A stretch of 33,316 nucleotides of DNA from Gammaproteobacteria bacterium. GTDB lineage: Bacteria > Pseudomonadota > Gammaproteobacteria > Poriferisulfidales > Poriferisulfidaceae. The notes below the pieces were generated by a model. That model saw nothing but the letters and a program-made list of their open reading frames with translations, was not told the origin of the DNA and searched no databases. Shown here piece after piece: positions 7,071 to 15,075 of the stretch. The stretch covers positions 1-33,316 of the forward strand of contig JAPONY010000093.1 of the NCBI GenBank assembly GCA_026713705.1, written 5' to 3'. The stretch's first letter is position 1. Every line of letters starts with the position of its first letter. Made by a program: the position numbers and the translations under genes.

Positions 7071-8621
7071 CTATCGGAACCTTCTGGGAAAATCCAAACC
7101 TACTCGTTTTTCACGCTGGTAGAAGCAAAACGTAAGAACCAGCAAAGACAGAGCAGCAAAGAGCCATTCTCCAAATCGAACATACGGCGTAACCCCTTCC
7201 CGGGGCTGCACCTCACCTTCCAAGATCGCCGTTGCAAACTGAGGGGCAGTTGCCCGGAGAGTCCCGTCTGCGCCAATAATCGCGGTCACGCCAGTACTTG
7301 CGACCCGAAGGAGCTCTCGGGCCGTCTCCGCAGCGCGCACTCGGCTTGATTCCAGATGCTGCCATGGCGCCCGGGTCGCCCCGAACCATGCATCATTGCT
7401 CACGTTCACCAGATAGGCTGCTTCTGGAAAAGACAGGCGGGGGATCGACGGATAGACCGATTCATAGCAGATGGTTATCCCGACCGGACTGCCGCGCACC
7501 TGAAGCAGGGGCCGGCCTTCGGCAGGCTGCAACGCGCGCATCCTGAAATGAATCTTCCGATACAGCGGGCCGAGCCAGTCTTCCAGCGGGGAATATTCCC
7601 CGAAGGGCACCAGCCGGCGTTTTCCGTAACGCTGGCCAGTCCTGATGTTCATCAGTCCGTTGTGCGGGCCGGACTGATCGCCCTCGCGGTAGAAAACACC
7701 GGCAAGCAGCGTGGTGTCGTCGCCTAGAACCTCATCTTGAATATTTTTATAGAAATCTTCTATCTCACTGTAATATTGAGGAATTGCCGCTTCTGGCCAG
7801 ATGATTAGGGGGGTTTCCTCTACCTGTTGCGTCAAATGCCAGTAAGTCTCCTTGATGACCCCCCGTTTTTTCGCCCGCCAGCGTGCGTCCTGATTCAGAT
7901 TGGGCTGAACCATGGCCACTTCAATTGATTCCCCAAACGGCGTGCTCCACATACTCCATGCGACGGGGCGTAGGAATTCTCCACCCGCGACTATCACCAT
8001 CACGGCTCCCAGCCAGACTGCCCGCATGGAAAACGGCCGGCGCAACCATGCCGCCGTCCACCCTGCCGCCAGCAGGAGCATCAATCCGGCCCCATGCACT
8101 CCCAGTAGCGGCAAATAACTGGCCCAGGGGCTATCCAAGCTCCCCTGCCCGATCAGTACCCAGGGAAATCCGGTGAGCAGCGTTCCGCGCAACCATTCCG
8201 CCGCCGCCAGCAACACGGCTGCGCCAGTCAAACGTTTTACCCCTTTTGGCAACAGGCATGCGGCCATCGATGCCGCCAGCATCGGGTACAAGGACAAATA
8301 CAACACCAGAAGTGCAGCGAGCGCGATGGCCAGCCACAATGGCGTGCTGGCATAGTTGTAGAGGCTGTAGTAGACCCAATAGACCCCGAATCCGAAATAT
8401 CCAAGGCCGAATAATCCCCCTCGCTTCGCAGCCGTTGCGGTCGTGCCCGAGTGGAGCGTGCAGAAGAATAGAACCAGTCCAGCCCAGAGTGCCGGACGGA
8501 AAGCGTATGGGGCAAACCCAAACGAGGCGATAATGCCGCCCGCCAGAGCACTGGCGTGACCCCACGGCAACCGGCCAAGTCCGCGCCAAAGCCTCAGCGG
8601 ACCGGACAGGTTGACGTCCAC
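7071..8621 (-). CDS. lnt: Apolipoprotein N-acyltransferase
   Basis: Lnt is an inner-membrane enzyme that adds the third acyl chain to the N-terminal cysteine of lipoproteins, which is needed for Lol sorting to the outer membrane. The 516-residue product has multiple N-terminal membrane segments (roughly residues 25-215), a periplasmic carbon-nitrogen hydrolase domain, and a final membrane helix near 490. The catalytic triad is visible: Glu277 in WPEAAIP, Lys334 in YGKRRLVPFGEY, and Cys385 in ICYES. The GFPW motif is at residue 151. The start is one base after the corC stop. It is the last gene of miaB-phoH-ybeY-corC-lnt, the standard gammaproteobacterial order. Confidence 0.97.
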   Translation of the reverse strand: MDVNLSGPLRLWRGLGRLPWGHASALAGGIIASFGFAPYAFRPALWAGLVLFFCTLHSGTTATAAKRGGLFGLGYFGFGVYWVYYSLYNYASTPLWLAIALAALLVLYLSLYPMLAASMAACLLPKGVKRLTGAAVLLAAAEWLRGTLLTGFPWVLIGQGSLDSPWASYLPLLGVHGAGLMLLLAAGWTAAWLRRPFSMRAVWLGAVMVIVAGGEFLRPVAWSMWSTPFGESIEVAMVQPNLNQDARWRAKKRGVIKETYWHLTQQVEETPLIIWPEAAIPQYYSEIEDFYKNIQDEVLGDDTTLLAGVFYREGDQSGPHNGLMNIRTGQRYGKRRLVPFGEYSPLEDWLGPLYRKIHFRMRALQPAEGRPLLQVRGSPVGITICYESVYPSIPRLSFPEAAYLVNVSNDAWFGATRAPWQHLESSRVRAAETARELLRVASTGVTAIIGADGTLRATAPQFATAILEGEVQPREGVTPYVRFGEWLFAALSLLVLTFCFYQREKRVGLDFPRRFR

Positions 8622-8622
8622 A

Positions 8623-9471
8623 TTATCTACCGGAAGGTGCCTGAGACACGTCCAACAGGCGGATTCTCCGATCCGAGACCCTCACCACCGTGAACACGAA
8701 CCTTTCGATCTCGACCCGTTCCTCGATTGCAGGGAGATGGCCGATCCTTTTCAGTACAAGCCCTCCGATGGTTTCCTGCCCCACCGAATCCAGAGAAGAC
8801 TTGAAATGCCGGTTGAAGTCCGCAATCGACACGGTCGCGTTCACTTCGTGGTGCCCTTCCCCGACGACGCGAATCGACGGCGACTCTATTTCCCGGTCAT
8901 GTTCATCCTCAATTTCGCCGACTATCTCTTCCAGAACATCTTCGATTGTCACCAAGCCCGCCGCTTCCCCGTATTCGTTGATCACGATGCCCATATGGCT
9001 GCGTTTATGCTGAAAGTCCCGCAACAATGAACTGAGCCGCTTGCTTTCCGGCAATGTGTGTGGCGGCAGCATCATGTCCTTAATCGAGAAATCTCGATCT
9101 TCCGAGGCACTTACCCGAGTTAGTACATCCTTGGCCAATAAAATTCCCTCGACCACGCCGCGGTCGTCGTCAATGACCGGATAGCGGGAATGGCCATGCT
9201 GAATTACACTTTCGATTACGTCCTCGTGCGAAGCGTCGATCTGGATCACCTTCATCTCCGAGCGCGGAATCATGATGTCCGACGCCCGCAACCGCGAAAT
9301 ATTGAAAGCCCCTTCGAGCATATTTCGCAAACTCTCGCTTAGCAGATCCCTCCAGTGGAGCTCCCGGATCAGGGTTCTCGCCTCATCCTGATTCTTCGGT
9401 TGCAACCAAACCCTCCGCCACACCCACCGCCGGATACGAGAGTCCAAGGCATGCCAGAACTTAATCTTCAT
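8623..9471 (-). CDS. corC: CorC/YbeX family CBS-domain protein
   Basis: CorC (YbeX) is a cytoplasmic protein linked to magnesium/cobalt efflux and, in E. coli, to ribosome metabolism. It has two CBS domains, from about residue 66 (IMIPRSEMKVIQID) to 185 (GLVTIEDVLEEIVGEI), then a CorC_HlyC domain with QETIGGLVLKRIGHLP. The track begins at 9687 in another gene's territory. The ATG at 9471 overlaps the ybeY stop as ATGA and gives 282 residues, close to the E. coli 292. Position between ybeY and lnt is conserved in gammaproteobacteria. Confidence 0.95.
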   Translation of the reverse strand: MKIKFWHALDSRIRRWVWRRVWLQPKNQDEARTLIRELHWRDLLSESLRNMLEGAFNISRLRASDIMIPRSEMKVIQIDASHEDVIESVIQHGHSRYPVIDDDRGVVEGILLAKDVLTRVSASEDRDFSIKDMMLPPHTLPESKRLSSLLRDFQHKRSHMGIVINEYGEAAGLVTIEDVLEEIVGEIEDEHDREIESPSIRVVGEGHHEVNATVSIADFNRHFKSSLDSVGQETIGGLVLKRIGHLPAIEERVEIERFVFTVVRVSDRRIRLLDVSQAPSGR

Positions 9472-9914
9472 CCGAGTGCGTAGGGATCCGGATAGCCCAA
9501 CCGCTCCATTGCGGCACGTTCCATCCCTTCCATACAAGCTGCCGTCCCGGCATCGCCATGATCGTATCCCAATAGATGCAGCAGCCCATGAATCGTCATG
9601 TGCGCGAATCTTGCCTCTGCCGCATGCCCATATTGGCGTGCTTCCCGAAACACTTCCGGCGCGCAAATGACGACATCGCCCAAGCAACCCTGATCGCGTT
9701 CAGCCTGGTCCGCTTCAAAGGCCAAGACGTTGGTTGCCCCCGACTTTCCACGGTAGCGTTCGTTAAGTGCTTCCATCTCCGCTTCATCGACGACCCGGAT
9801 ACATGCGGTGACCTTCCGCGGGTGGTCGATCGCCTCGGCCCAATCCTGAAATCGCTCCGCCGAAGGCACCCCGGACGGTTGGATGGCGTGCTGGACCTCC
9901 GTCTGAATGGCCAT
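9468..9914 (-). CDS. ybeY: Endoribonuclease YbeY
   Basis: YbeY is a zinc-dependent single-strand endoribonuclease involved in 16S rRNA 3'-end maturation and 70S quality control. The metal site HGLLHLLGYDHGD is present, with His109, His113 and His119. The ATNVLAFEAD and LGDVVICAPEV segments are typical. The track ORF runs back to 10055 inside phoH. The ATG at 9914, one base after the phoH stop and with a GGAAGAG element upstream, gives a normal 148-residue protein beginning MAIQTEVQHA. It sits in the conserved phoH-ybeY-corC arrangement. Confidence 0.96.
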   Translation of the reverse strand: MAIQTEVQHAIQPSGVPSAERFQDWAEAIDHPRKVTACIRVVDEAEMEALNERYRGKSGATNVLAFEADQAERDQGCLGDVVICAPEVFREARQYGHAAEARFAHMTIHGLLHLLGYDHGDAGTAACMEGMERAAMERLGYPDPYALG

Positions 9915-9915
9915 C

Positions 9916-10866
9916 TCAGCTCTTCCGGGAATATGCCTTGATGACCTGTCGCACCAATGGATGCCGCACGACATCGTGCTCCGTGAAATGCACGCACGCA
10001 ATGTCCGGCATGTCGCCAAGGAGATTGAGAGCCTCTTCCAGCCCCGAGCATTCATCCGACGGCAGATCGGTCTGCGTCAGGTCGCCGGTGACCACGGTAC
10101 GTGAACCAAAACCGAGCCGGGTCAGGAACATCTTCATCTGCCCGCGCGACGCATTCTGCGCCTCGTCCAGAATCACGAACGCATCCTTCAAGGTCCGCCC
10201 GCGCATGTACGCCAGAGGCGCGATCTCGATGATATTGCTTTCCATCCGCCGCGTCGCCCGGTCGTGCCCCATCAATTCGTCCAGCGCGTCGTACATCGGC
10301 CGCAGATAGGGATCGATTTTTTGCGCTAAATCACCGGGAAGAAATCCCAGCCGCTCTCCGGTTTCCAGCACCGGTCGCACCAAGACGATCTTTTGGACCA
10401 GATCCTGTTCCAGCGCATAGATTGCCTGTGCGATGGCCAGGTAGGTCTTGCCTGTGCCGGCAGGCCCCACGCCGAACACCAGATCGTGATCCTGCAAGGT
10501 TGACAGATAGTGCTCCTGATTCTCGCCATATGCGCGCAAGCGGGAGTGACGCAAGACCAGTTCCTTCACCCGTCCCGGTGCCGTGCCCTCGTCCTGTCTG
10601 GAAGTTAGCAGAAACCGATTGACGCTATCCTCTGAAAGTTCCGCGTGTTCTGTCTGGCGGTAGAGCGCCTGCAATGCGCCCGCCGCCGCCGCCACGGCTG
10701 CTTCCTCGCCAAGCAACTGGAAGTCATGGCCGCGGTGCTGAATCTCAATGCCGAACCGTTCCTCCAATTGATGCAGGTGTGTGTTGAGCGGGCCACAAAG
10801 GCTGGCCAAGCGGGGGTTGTCCGCGGGCTGCAGGAGCAGTTTCAGGGTACTGGCCTGGGTGCTCAA
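9916..10866 (-). CDS. ybeZ: PhoH-like ATPase (YbeZ)
   Basis: PhoH/YbeZ is a P-loop ATPase that works with YbeY, probably as an RNA helicase-like partner in rRNA processing. The 316-residue product has Walker A GPAGTGKT at residues 134-141, [15 protein letters not shown], and Walker [11 protein letters not shown] with the acidic DEAQ at 234-237. The N-terminal ~100 residues form the usual KH-like region. Its start overlaps the miaB stop as ATGA, and ybeY follows after one base, so the genes are probably translated in series. Confidence 0.96.
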   Translation of the reverse strand: MSTQASTLKLLLQPADNPRLASLCGPLNTHLHQLEERFGIEIQHRGHDFQLLGEEAAVAAAAGALQALYRQTEHAELSEDSVNRFLLTSRQDEGTAPGRVKELVLRHSRLRAYGENQEHYLSTLQDHDLVFGVGPAGTGKTYLAIAQAIYALEQDLVQKIVLVRPVLETGERLGFLPGDLAQKIDPYLRPMYDALDELMGHDRATRRMESNIIEIAPLAYMRGRTLKDAFVILDEAQNASRGQMKMFLTRLGFGSRTVVTGDLTQTDLPSDECSGLEEALNLLGDMPDIACVHFTEHDVVRHPLVRQVIKAYSRKS

Positions 10867-12200
10867 TGCTGTTGGGCTGAAGCCCAGTCTCCACGCAGTG
10901 AATGAGCCCGCATCCCGGTGACGCGGACCGGTTGAAACGTCCCGATCAGGTCTTTCGGGCCCCTGAAATTGATGACCCGGTTGTCCGAGGCTCGGCCTGC
11001 CAATTCCTCCGGGTCACGGCGTGAAGGGCCTTCCACCAGAACCTCCTGGACGGTATCGAGACGGGTTTCCGAAATCGCAGTCCCTTGTGCCTCCAATTGC
11101 TTCTGGAGCCGTGCCAAGCGGGCTTTTCTTTCTTCCAGCGGCGTGTCGTTAGCCAATTCCGCGGCCGGGGTGCCAGGGCGCGGGCTGTAGAGGAAACTGA
11201 AGCTTTGGTCGAAGCCGACCTCTTCCGCCAAACGGCAGGTGCAATCAAAATCTTCCTCGGTCTCTCCAGGGAATCCCACAATGAAATCCGAAGAAATGGA
11301 AATTTCAGGGCGTGAATCCTTGAGTCTGCGTATGATGGATTTGTATTCCAGCGCCGTGTAGCCGCGCTTCATCGCGGCCAGCACTCGGTCCGAGCCGCTT
11401 TGAACCGGCAGGTGCACATGCGCCGCCAGTTCCTCGACTTCCGCGTGAACCTGAATCAGCGAGTCGGTGAATTCCCTCGGGTGCGACGTCGTGTACCGAA
11501 CCCGCTCGATGCCGTCGACGGCCGAAACGTAACGCAACAGGAGAGCAAAGTCGGCGGGTTGCCCGTTGTGCAGATTGTCTCGCCAAGCGTTAACGTTCTG
11601 TCCCAGAAGCGTGACTTCCCGAACACCGCGTTCCGCCAAACCCACCACTTCCTGGATGATTCCGTCGAAGGGTCGGCTGACTTCCTCCCCACGGGTGTAC
11701 GGCACCACGCAGAATGAACAATATTTGCTGCATCCTTCCATAATCGACACGAACGCCGATGCCCCTTGGACTGAAGGCTCGGGCAGGTTGTCGAATTTCT
11801 CGATTTCCGGAAAGCTGACGTCCACGGCCCCTTCGCTCCCCTGACGCACCTGCATGATCAGGTCCGGCAGGCGATGCAGGGTCTGAGGCCCGAACACAAG
11901 ATCGACTTGCGGGGCGCGTCTGCGCAAAGCCTCGCCTTCCTGGCTGGCCACGCATCCGCCAACACCGATCAGCACATCGGGCTTGGACTCCTTGTACCGG
12001 GCGAGTCGGCCCAGGCGACTGAATACTTTTTCCTGGGCCTTCTCGCGTACCGAGCAGGTATTGAGCAGGAACAAATCGGCTTCGGTTTCGTCCGAAGTCG
12101 GAGTCATGCCCAATCGATCTCGCAGCACATCCCGCATTCTGGCGGAATCGTACTCGTTCATCTGACACCCGTGGGTCTCGATGTAGACCTTGCCTGCCAT
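10863..12200 (-). CDS. miaB: tRNA-2-methylthio-N6-dimethylallyladenosine synthase MiaB
   Basis: MiaB is a radical-SAM methylthiotransferase that adds the 2-methylthio group to i6A37 of tRNAs reading UNN codons. Cluster-binding cysteines are visible: Cys12, Cys49 and Cys83 for the auxiliary cluster, and CSKYCSFC (157, 161, 164) for the radical-SAM cluster. A C-terminal TRAM region contains [17 protein letters not shown]. The track begins at a GTG at 12236. The ATG at 12200 gives 445 residues opening [19 protein letters not shown] like E. coli MiaB, so I prefer it. It heads the miaB-phoH-ybeY-corC-lnt operon, 42 bases after ssb. Confidence 0.96.
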   Translation of the reverse strand: MAGKVYIETHGCQMNEYDSARMRDVLRDRLGMTPTSDETEADLFLLNTCSVREKAQEKVFSRLGRLARYKESKPDVLIGVGGCVASQEGEALRRRAPQVDLVFGPQTLHRLPDLIMQVRQGSEGAVDVSFPEIEKFDNLPEPSVQGASAFVSIMEGCSKYCSFCVVPYTRGEEVSRPFDGIIQEVVGLAERGVREVTLLGQNVNAWRDNLHNGQPADFALLLRYVSAVDGIERVRYTTSHPREFTDSLIQVHAEVEELAAHVHLPVQSGSDRVLAAMKRGYTALEYKSIIRRLKDSRPEISISSDFIVGFPGETEEDFDCTCRLAEEVGFDQSFSFLYSPRPGTPAAELANDTPLEERKARLARLQKQLEAQGTAISETRLDTVQEVLVEGPSRRDPEELAGRASDNRVINFRGPKDLIGTFQPVRVTGMRAHSLRGDWASAQQH

Positions 12201-12242
12201 TACCCTTTTCGCCAGCGCGGCAGGGTGTGCCTGCACAGAGAT

Positions 12243-12725
12243 TTAAAACGGGATGTCGTCATCAAAGTCGGCATCATCTCCCGTCGGAGCCCCACCCGAG
12301 CCCGGGCTGTTGCCGCTCGGCTTCGAGTTTTCCGGCATATAGTTGCCGCCTCCTTGATTTTCCGATGCATAGCTGCCACCACCACTGCCGCGTGCTCCCA
12401 GCAGTTGCATATCGTTGGCAATCACTTCGGTGCTATAGCGATTGTTTCCGTCCCGATCCTGCCATTTTCGGGTCCGCAGCTTTCCTTCAATATACACCTG
12501 AGACCCCTTCTTCAGGTATCGTTCCGCTACTTCGGCCAAGCGTTTGAATAGCACGATGTTGTGCCATTCGGTCGTTTCCACCCGTTCATTCGTCGCACTA
12601 TCCCGCCGCCAGTCGTTGGTGGCGATTCGCATATTGCAAACACTGGATCCGCTGTTGGTCTGGCGAAGTTCGGGGTCAGCCCCCAAAGTTCCCACCAGAA
12701 TCACTTTATTGACTCCTCTCGACAT
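12243..12725 (-). CDS. ssb: Single-stranded DNA-binding protein
   Basis: SSB coats single-stranded DNA and recruits repair and replication partners through its C-terminal tip. The 160-residue product has an N-terminal OB fold (residues 1 to about 110, starting [21 protein letters not shown]), a Gly/Ser/Asn-rich linker, and the acidic tip DFDDDIPF. The Shine-Dalgarno GGAGGAT precedes the ATG. The ssb / MFS transporter / uvrA neighbourhood is widespread in gammaproteobacteria, although here an Abi-like gene lies between the transporter and uvrA. Confidence 0.97.
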   Translation of the reverse strand: MSRGVNKVILVGTLGADPELRQTNSGSSVCNMRIATNDWRRDSATNERVETTEWHNIVLFKRLAEVAERYLKKGSQVYIEGKLRTRKWQDRDGNNRYSTEVIANDMQLLGARGSGGGSYASENQGGGNYMPENSKPSGNSPGSGGAPTGDDADFDDDIPF

Positions 12726-12785
12726 TGTTCATCCTCCGGACTGTCATGCTTTCGCTTCCTTGCGTTAATACTTAAGCATATTCTT

Positions 12786-12791
12786 ATTATA
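12786..12791 (-). promoter_or_regulatory. Possible -10 element upstream of ssb
   Basis: A perfect TATAAT hexamer lies on the minus strand about 60 bases before the ssb start, within an AT-rich 118-base gap between the MFS gene and ssb. No good -35 hexamer is found 16-18 bases upstream, so this is a weak call. No LexA-type CTGT-N8-ACAG box was seen here. Confidence 0.3.
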
Positions 12792-12843
12792 ATTCAACGC
12801 ACTACCGCATATTACTAGAAAAACTATTCTCCTCGCGGTGGCC

Positions 12844-14025
12844 TTATATGCGCCGTTCCTCCGACAATTCTAGCCCATTCAGAAGCAGAGCCCAAAACAC
12901 AGTGAAACCAGCCAGGGTCAAGTACAGGAGTTCCGCGTTTTGCCATTCCAGGAACACCCCCGCCAGAAGTCCTCCCAGAAAGGCCCCTCCGAACTGAGCT
13001 GAGGAGAAAACTCCCAGCGCCATGCCCTTGAGATCCACCGGACACAGGCGGGACACCTGAGTCGGCAATTGAGCCTCCAGGAAATTGAATGCAATGAAAA
13101 ACAGCAGCAGCACACTTCCCAATAAGAAGATTTCATGGCGCACGAAAATCAACAGAACCTCGCAACCCACCAGTACCAGTGCAAAAACCCGCATCCACCC
13201 TGTGACACGGGACTGTGCCAAGCGGAGGACCGGAAAAAGAAACAATGCGGATCCGGTCAGGACGACCAGATAAAACATGCTGTGCTCCTCGACCTGAAGA
13301 CCAGCCATGTCCCGCATTGCCAGCGGCAACGACATGAAATTCGCAGTCAGCAACATGTGAATGACGGCTGCGCCCAAGCTCAATCGCAATAGCCTGGAAT
13401 CCTGCAATACTTTCCCCATGTCGCCCCACGTGCCTGCAGCCTGATGGGAGGACTCCCGCCCTGCCGGAATCAGCACCAGCACCATGACCATGGCCAACAC
13501 AGCCAGACTCGCCACCAAAGCAAAAATTCCGTCGACCCCGATTTTCCCGGCCAGCAAAGGTCCAGCAATCAAGGAGACAATGAAAGTTGTCCCGATCAGC
13601 ATCCCGACCATCCCCATCATCCGAGCCCGCACCTGTTCCCGGCTCAGGTCGGCCACCCATGCGGTCAGGGCCGCGGAAATCGCGCCCGCCCCCTGCAATG
13701 CGCGTCCGATGATCATCTGCTCGATACTGGTGGCATCCGCCGCCACCAAGCTCCCCGCCATGAACACCGCCAGCCCCAGCAGCACGACGGCACGACGGCC
13801 GAAGCGATCCGACAGCCAGCCCATCGGCACCTGCAGGGCCGCCTGCGTCAATCCGTAGATGCCCACCGCGATGCCAGCGAGCATCGGGGTCGAGTTTTGC
13901 AGGGTCTCCGCGTAGATGGCAAAGACCGGGAGAATGATGAACAGGCCCAGCATGCGCAGGGCATACACCCCGCCAAGGGTGCCCACCGCCCTGCGTTCCA
14001 GCGCGTTGAGTGAAGAGTCGGTCAC
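12844..14025 (-). CDS. MFS transporter, YajR-like without the C-terminal YAM domain
   Basis: This is a 12-helix-type major facilitator of the inner membrane. It closely resembles E. coli YajR in the N-terminal half: YALRMLGLFIILPVFAIY, GIAVGIYGLTQAALQVPMGWLSDRFGRR (motif A loop) and GRALQGAGAISAAL. E. coli YajR has an additional cytosolic ferredoxin-like YAM domain, whereas this protein ends at 393 residues, soon after the last membrane segment. The substrate is unknown; a drug or metabolite exporter is possible. The start is a GTG at 14025 with no strong Shine-Dalgarno. It is divergent from the Abi-like gene. A transporter of this kind between ssb and uvrA is common in gammaproteobacteria. 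Confidence 0.88.
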   Translation of the reverse strand: MTDSSLNALERRAVGTLGGVYALRMLGLFIILPVFAIYAETLQNSTPMLAGIAVGIYGLTQAALQVPMGWLSDRFGRRAVVLLGLAVFMAGSLVAADATSIEQMIIGRALQGAGAISAALTAWVADLSREQVRARMMGMVGMLIGTTFIVSLIAGPLLAGKIGVDGIFALVASLAVLAMVMVLVLIPAGRESSHQAAGTWGDMGKVLQDSRLLRLSLGAAVIHMLLTANFMSLPLAMRDMAGLQVEEHSMFYLVVLTGSALFLFPVLRLAQSRVTGWMRVFALVLVGCEVLLIFVRHEIFLLGSVLLLFFIAFNFLEAQLPTQVSRLCPVDLKGMALGVFSSAQFGGAFLGGLLAGVFLEWQNAELLYLTLAGFTVFWALLLNGLELSEERRI

Positions 14026-14132
14026 GGAGGGATTCAGGCCATCAAAAAATTCGTGCAGCCCGCGGACCTGATGCGGCAGATACTTGGCTGTCGAACTATT
14101 TTATCAATTAGAGGTCAACTTGGCGTTTCGTC

Positions 14133-14162
14133 TTAGCTAGAGATATCACCCTGATTTACAAT
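14133..14162 (+). promoter_or_regulatory. Weak candidate promoter for the Abi-like gene
   Basis: TTAGCT, then 18 bases, then TACAAT, ending 30 bases before the ATG of the Abi-like gene, could be a sigma70 promoter. The -10 is good but the -35 is poor. The leader between it and the start has no recognisable Shine-Dalgarno. The 167-base gap with the divergent MFS gene is AT-rich. Confidence 0.25.
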
Positions 14163-14192
14163 ACGCCGCTTGTTGATCTGAAATAACACTCC

Positions 14193-14963
14193 ATGGTAGC
14201 CGAAGAAGATACCCCCAACTTGGCGCTTGAACACGTCAAAACTTTAGAAAGCATCCTTATTGCAGCCGCAACAGGCGGCTCCCACGAGGATCACAACCAT
14301 GACTATGAGCGTCTGCGACGAGAGTTCATGAATAGTCCAAAGATAAAGCCACTCCTCCCGGACTTCGTCCGTGATTATCGAAGCCTTTCAGCATTCTGGC
14401 CCTTTATCAAAGAGCAAGCGAGTACTTATGCCGAACGACGCCAAATCATTGGGACAGCATTCAATCCACTGGTCGATCAACTTGAAAGTTTGGATTGCAT
14501 GCCAAGTGATGCCGCCATATCGGATGTGCTTAAGAAGTTTGATGCTGAAAATGTCCACGTTATCTGGGTTAAAGCACTTGAAAGGCGTTCAACCGATCCG
14601 GAAGGTGCGATCACAATAGCACGAACATTGTTAGAGGCTGTGATGAAACGTATTCTTGATGAGAGAGGGAAAAAATATATGGATAAAGAGGATTTGCCGA
14701 AACTCCACGGCATGGTTGCGGTCGAGTTGAACCTCGCCCCAAACCAACATTCAGAGGAAGCATTTCGAGCAATTTTAGGGGGAGCAATGAATCTGGTGAA
14801 CGGCATTGCCACACTTCGTAACCGCTTGTCCGATTCCCATGGGCGAGGTGGGCCTCTACCTGTTCGTCCATCAGCACGTCATGCCAATTTAGCCGTCAAT
14901 ATGGCAGGAACTGTTGCTGTCTTTTTGATTGAAACACATCTTAACCAGTTAGATGAGTGCTGA
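14193..14963 (+). CDS. Abortive infection family protein (Abi_C, HEPN-like)
   Basis: The 256-residue product matches the abortive-infection C-terminal family (Abi_C). Residues about 135-255 form a helical domain with AITIARTLLEAVMKRIL and the signature LRNRLSDSHGRGG, followed by RPSARHANLAVNMAGTVAVFLIETH. The RN...H pattern, Arg209 to His216, fits the Rx4-6H motif of HEPN ribonucleases, so an RNase that kills or arrests phage-infected cells is a reasonable inference. The N-terminal ~130 residues carry no domain I recognise. The gene stands alone, without a visible partner, between the MFS gene and uvrA. Its base composition is clearly more AT-rich than uvrA, and no Shine-Dalgarno is seen at the start, suggesting horizontal acquisition. 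Confidence 0.78.
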   Translation: MVAEEDTPNLALEHVKTLESILIAAATGGSHEDHNHDYERLRREFMNSPKIKPLLPDFVRDYRSLSAFWPFIKEQASTYAERRQIIGTAFNPLVDQLESLDCMPSDAAISDVLKKFDAENVHVIWVKALERRSTDPEGAITIARTLLEAVMKRILDERGKKYMDKEDLPKLHGMVAVELNLAPNQHSEEAFRAILGGAMNLVNGIATLRNRLSDSHGRGGPLPVRPSARHANLAVNMAGTVAVFLIETHLNQLDEC

Positions 14964-15041
14964 CTTTAGATAATCTCAAGAATGGAACACAGCACCCGGC
15001 AACAGTAGCTGGTCAGGTAGCGGGCAAGTCCGATTCTGTCG

Positions 15042-15047
15042 TATAGT
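15042..15047 (+). promoter_or_regulatory. Possible -10 element of uvrA
   Basis: TATAGT lies 28 bases before the uvrA ATG, with AAGGA as Shine-Dalgarno nine bases before the start. There is no convincing -35 hexamer. I looked for a LexA box (CTGT-N8-ACAG) in the 112-base gap and did not find one. Confidence 0.3.
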
Positions 15048-15075
15048 AGGGGGCTAACCGTAAGGAAGCCCCGAC

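Noticed and set aside
12201-12236. Upstream GTG start for miaB
   Set aside because: The added 12 residues do not match the family, and the ATG at 12200 gives the conserved MiaB N-terminus.
13444-14013. 189-aa plus-strand ORF opposite the MFS transporter
   Set aside because: His/Gln/Arg-rich sequence typical of the antisense of a hydrophobic membrane-protein gene.
14964-15075. LexA (SOS) box upstream of uvrA
   Set aside because: uvrA is SOS-regulated in many gammaproteobacteria, so I looked for CTGT-N8-ACAG, but no acceptable match is present in the gap.
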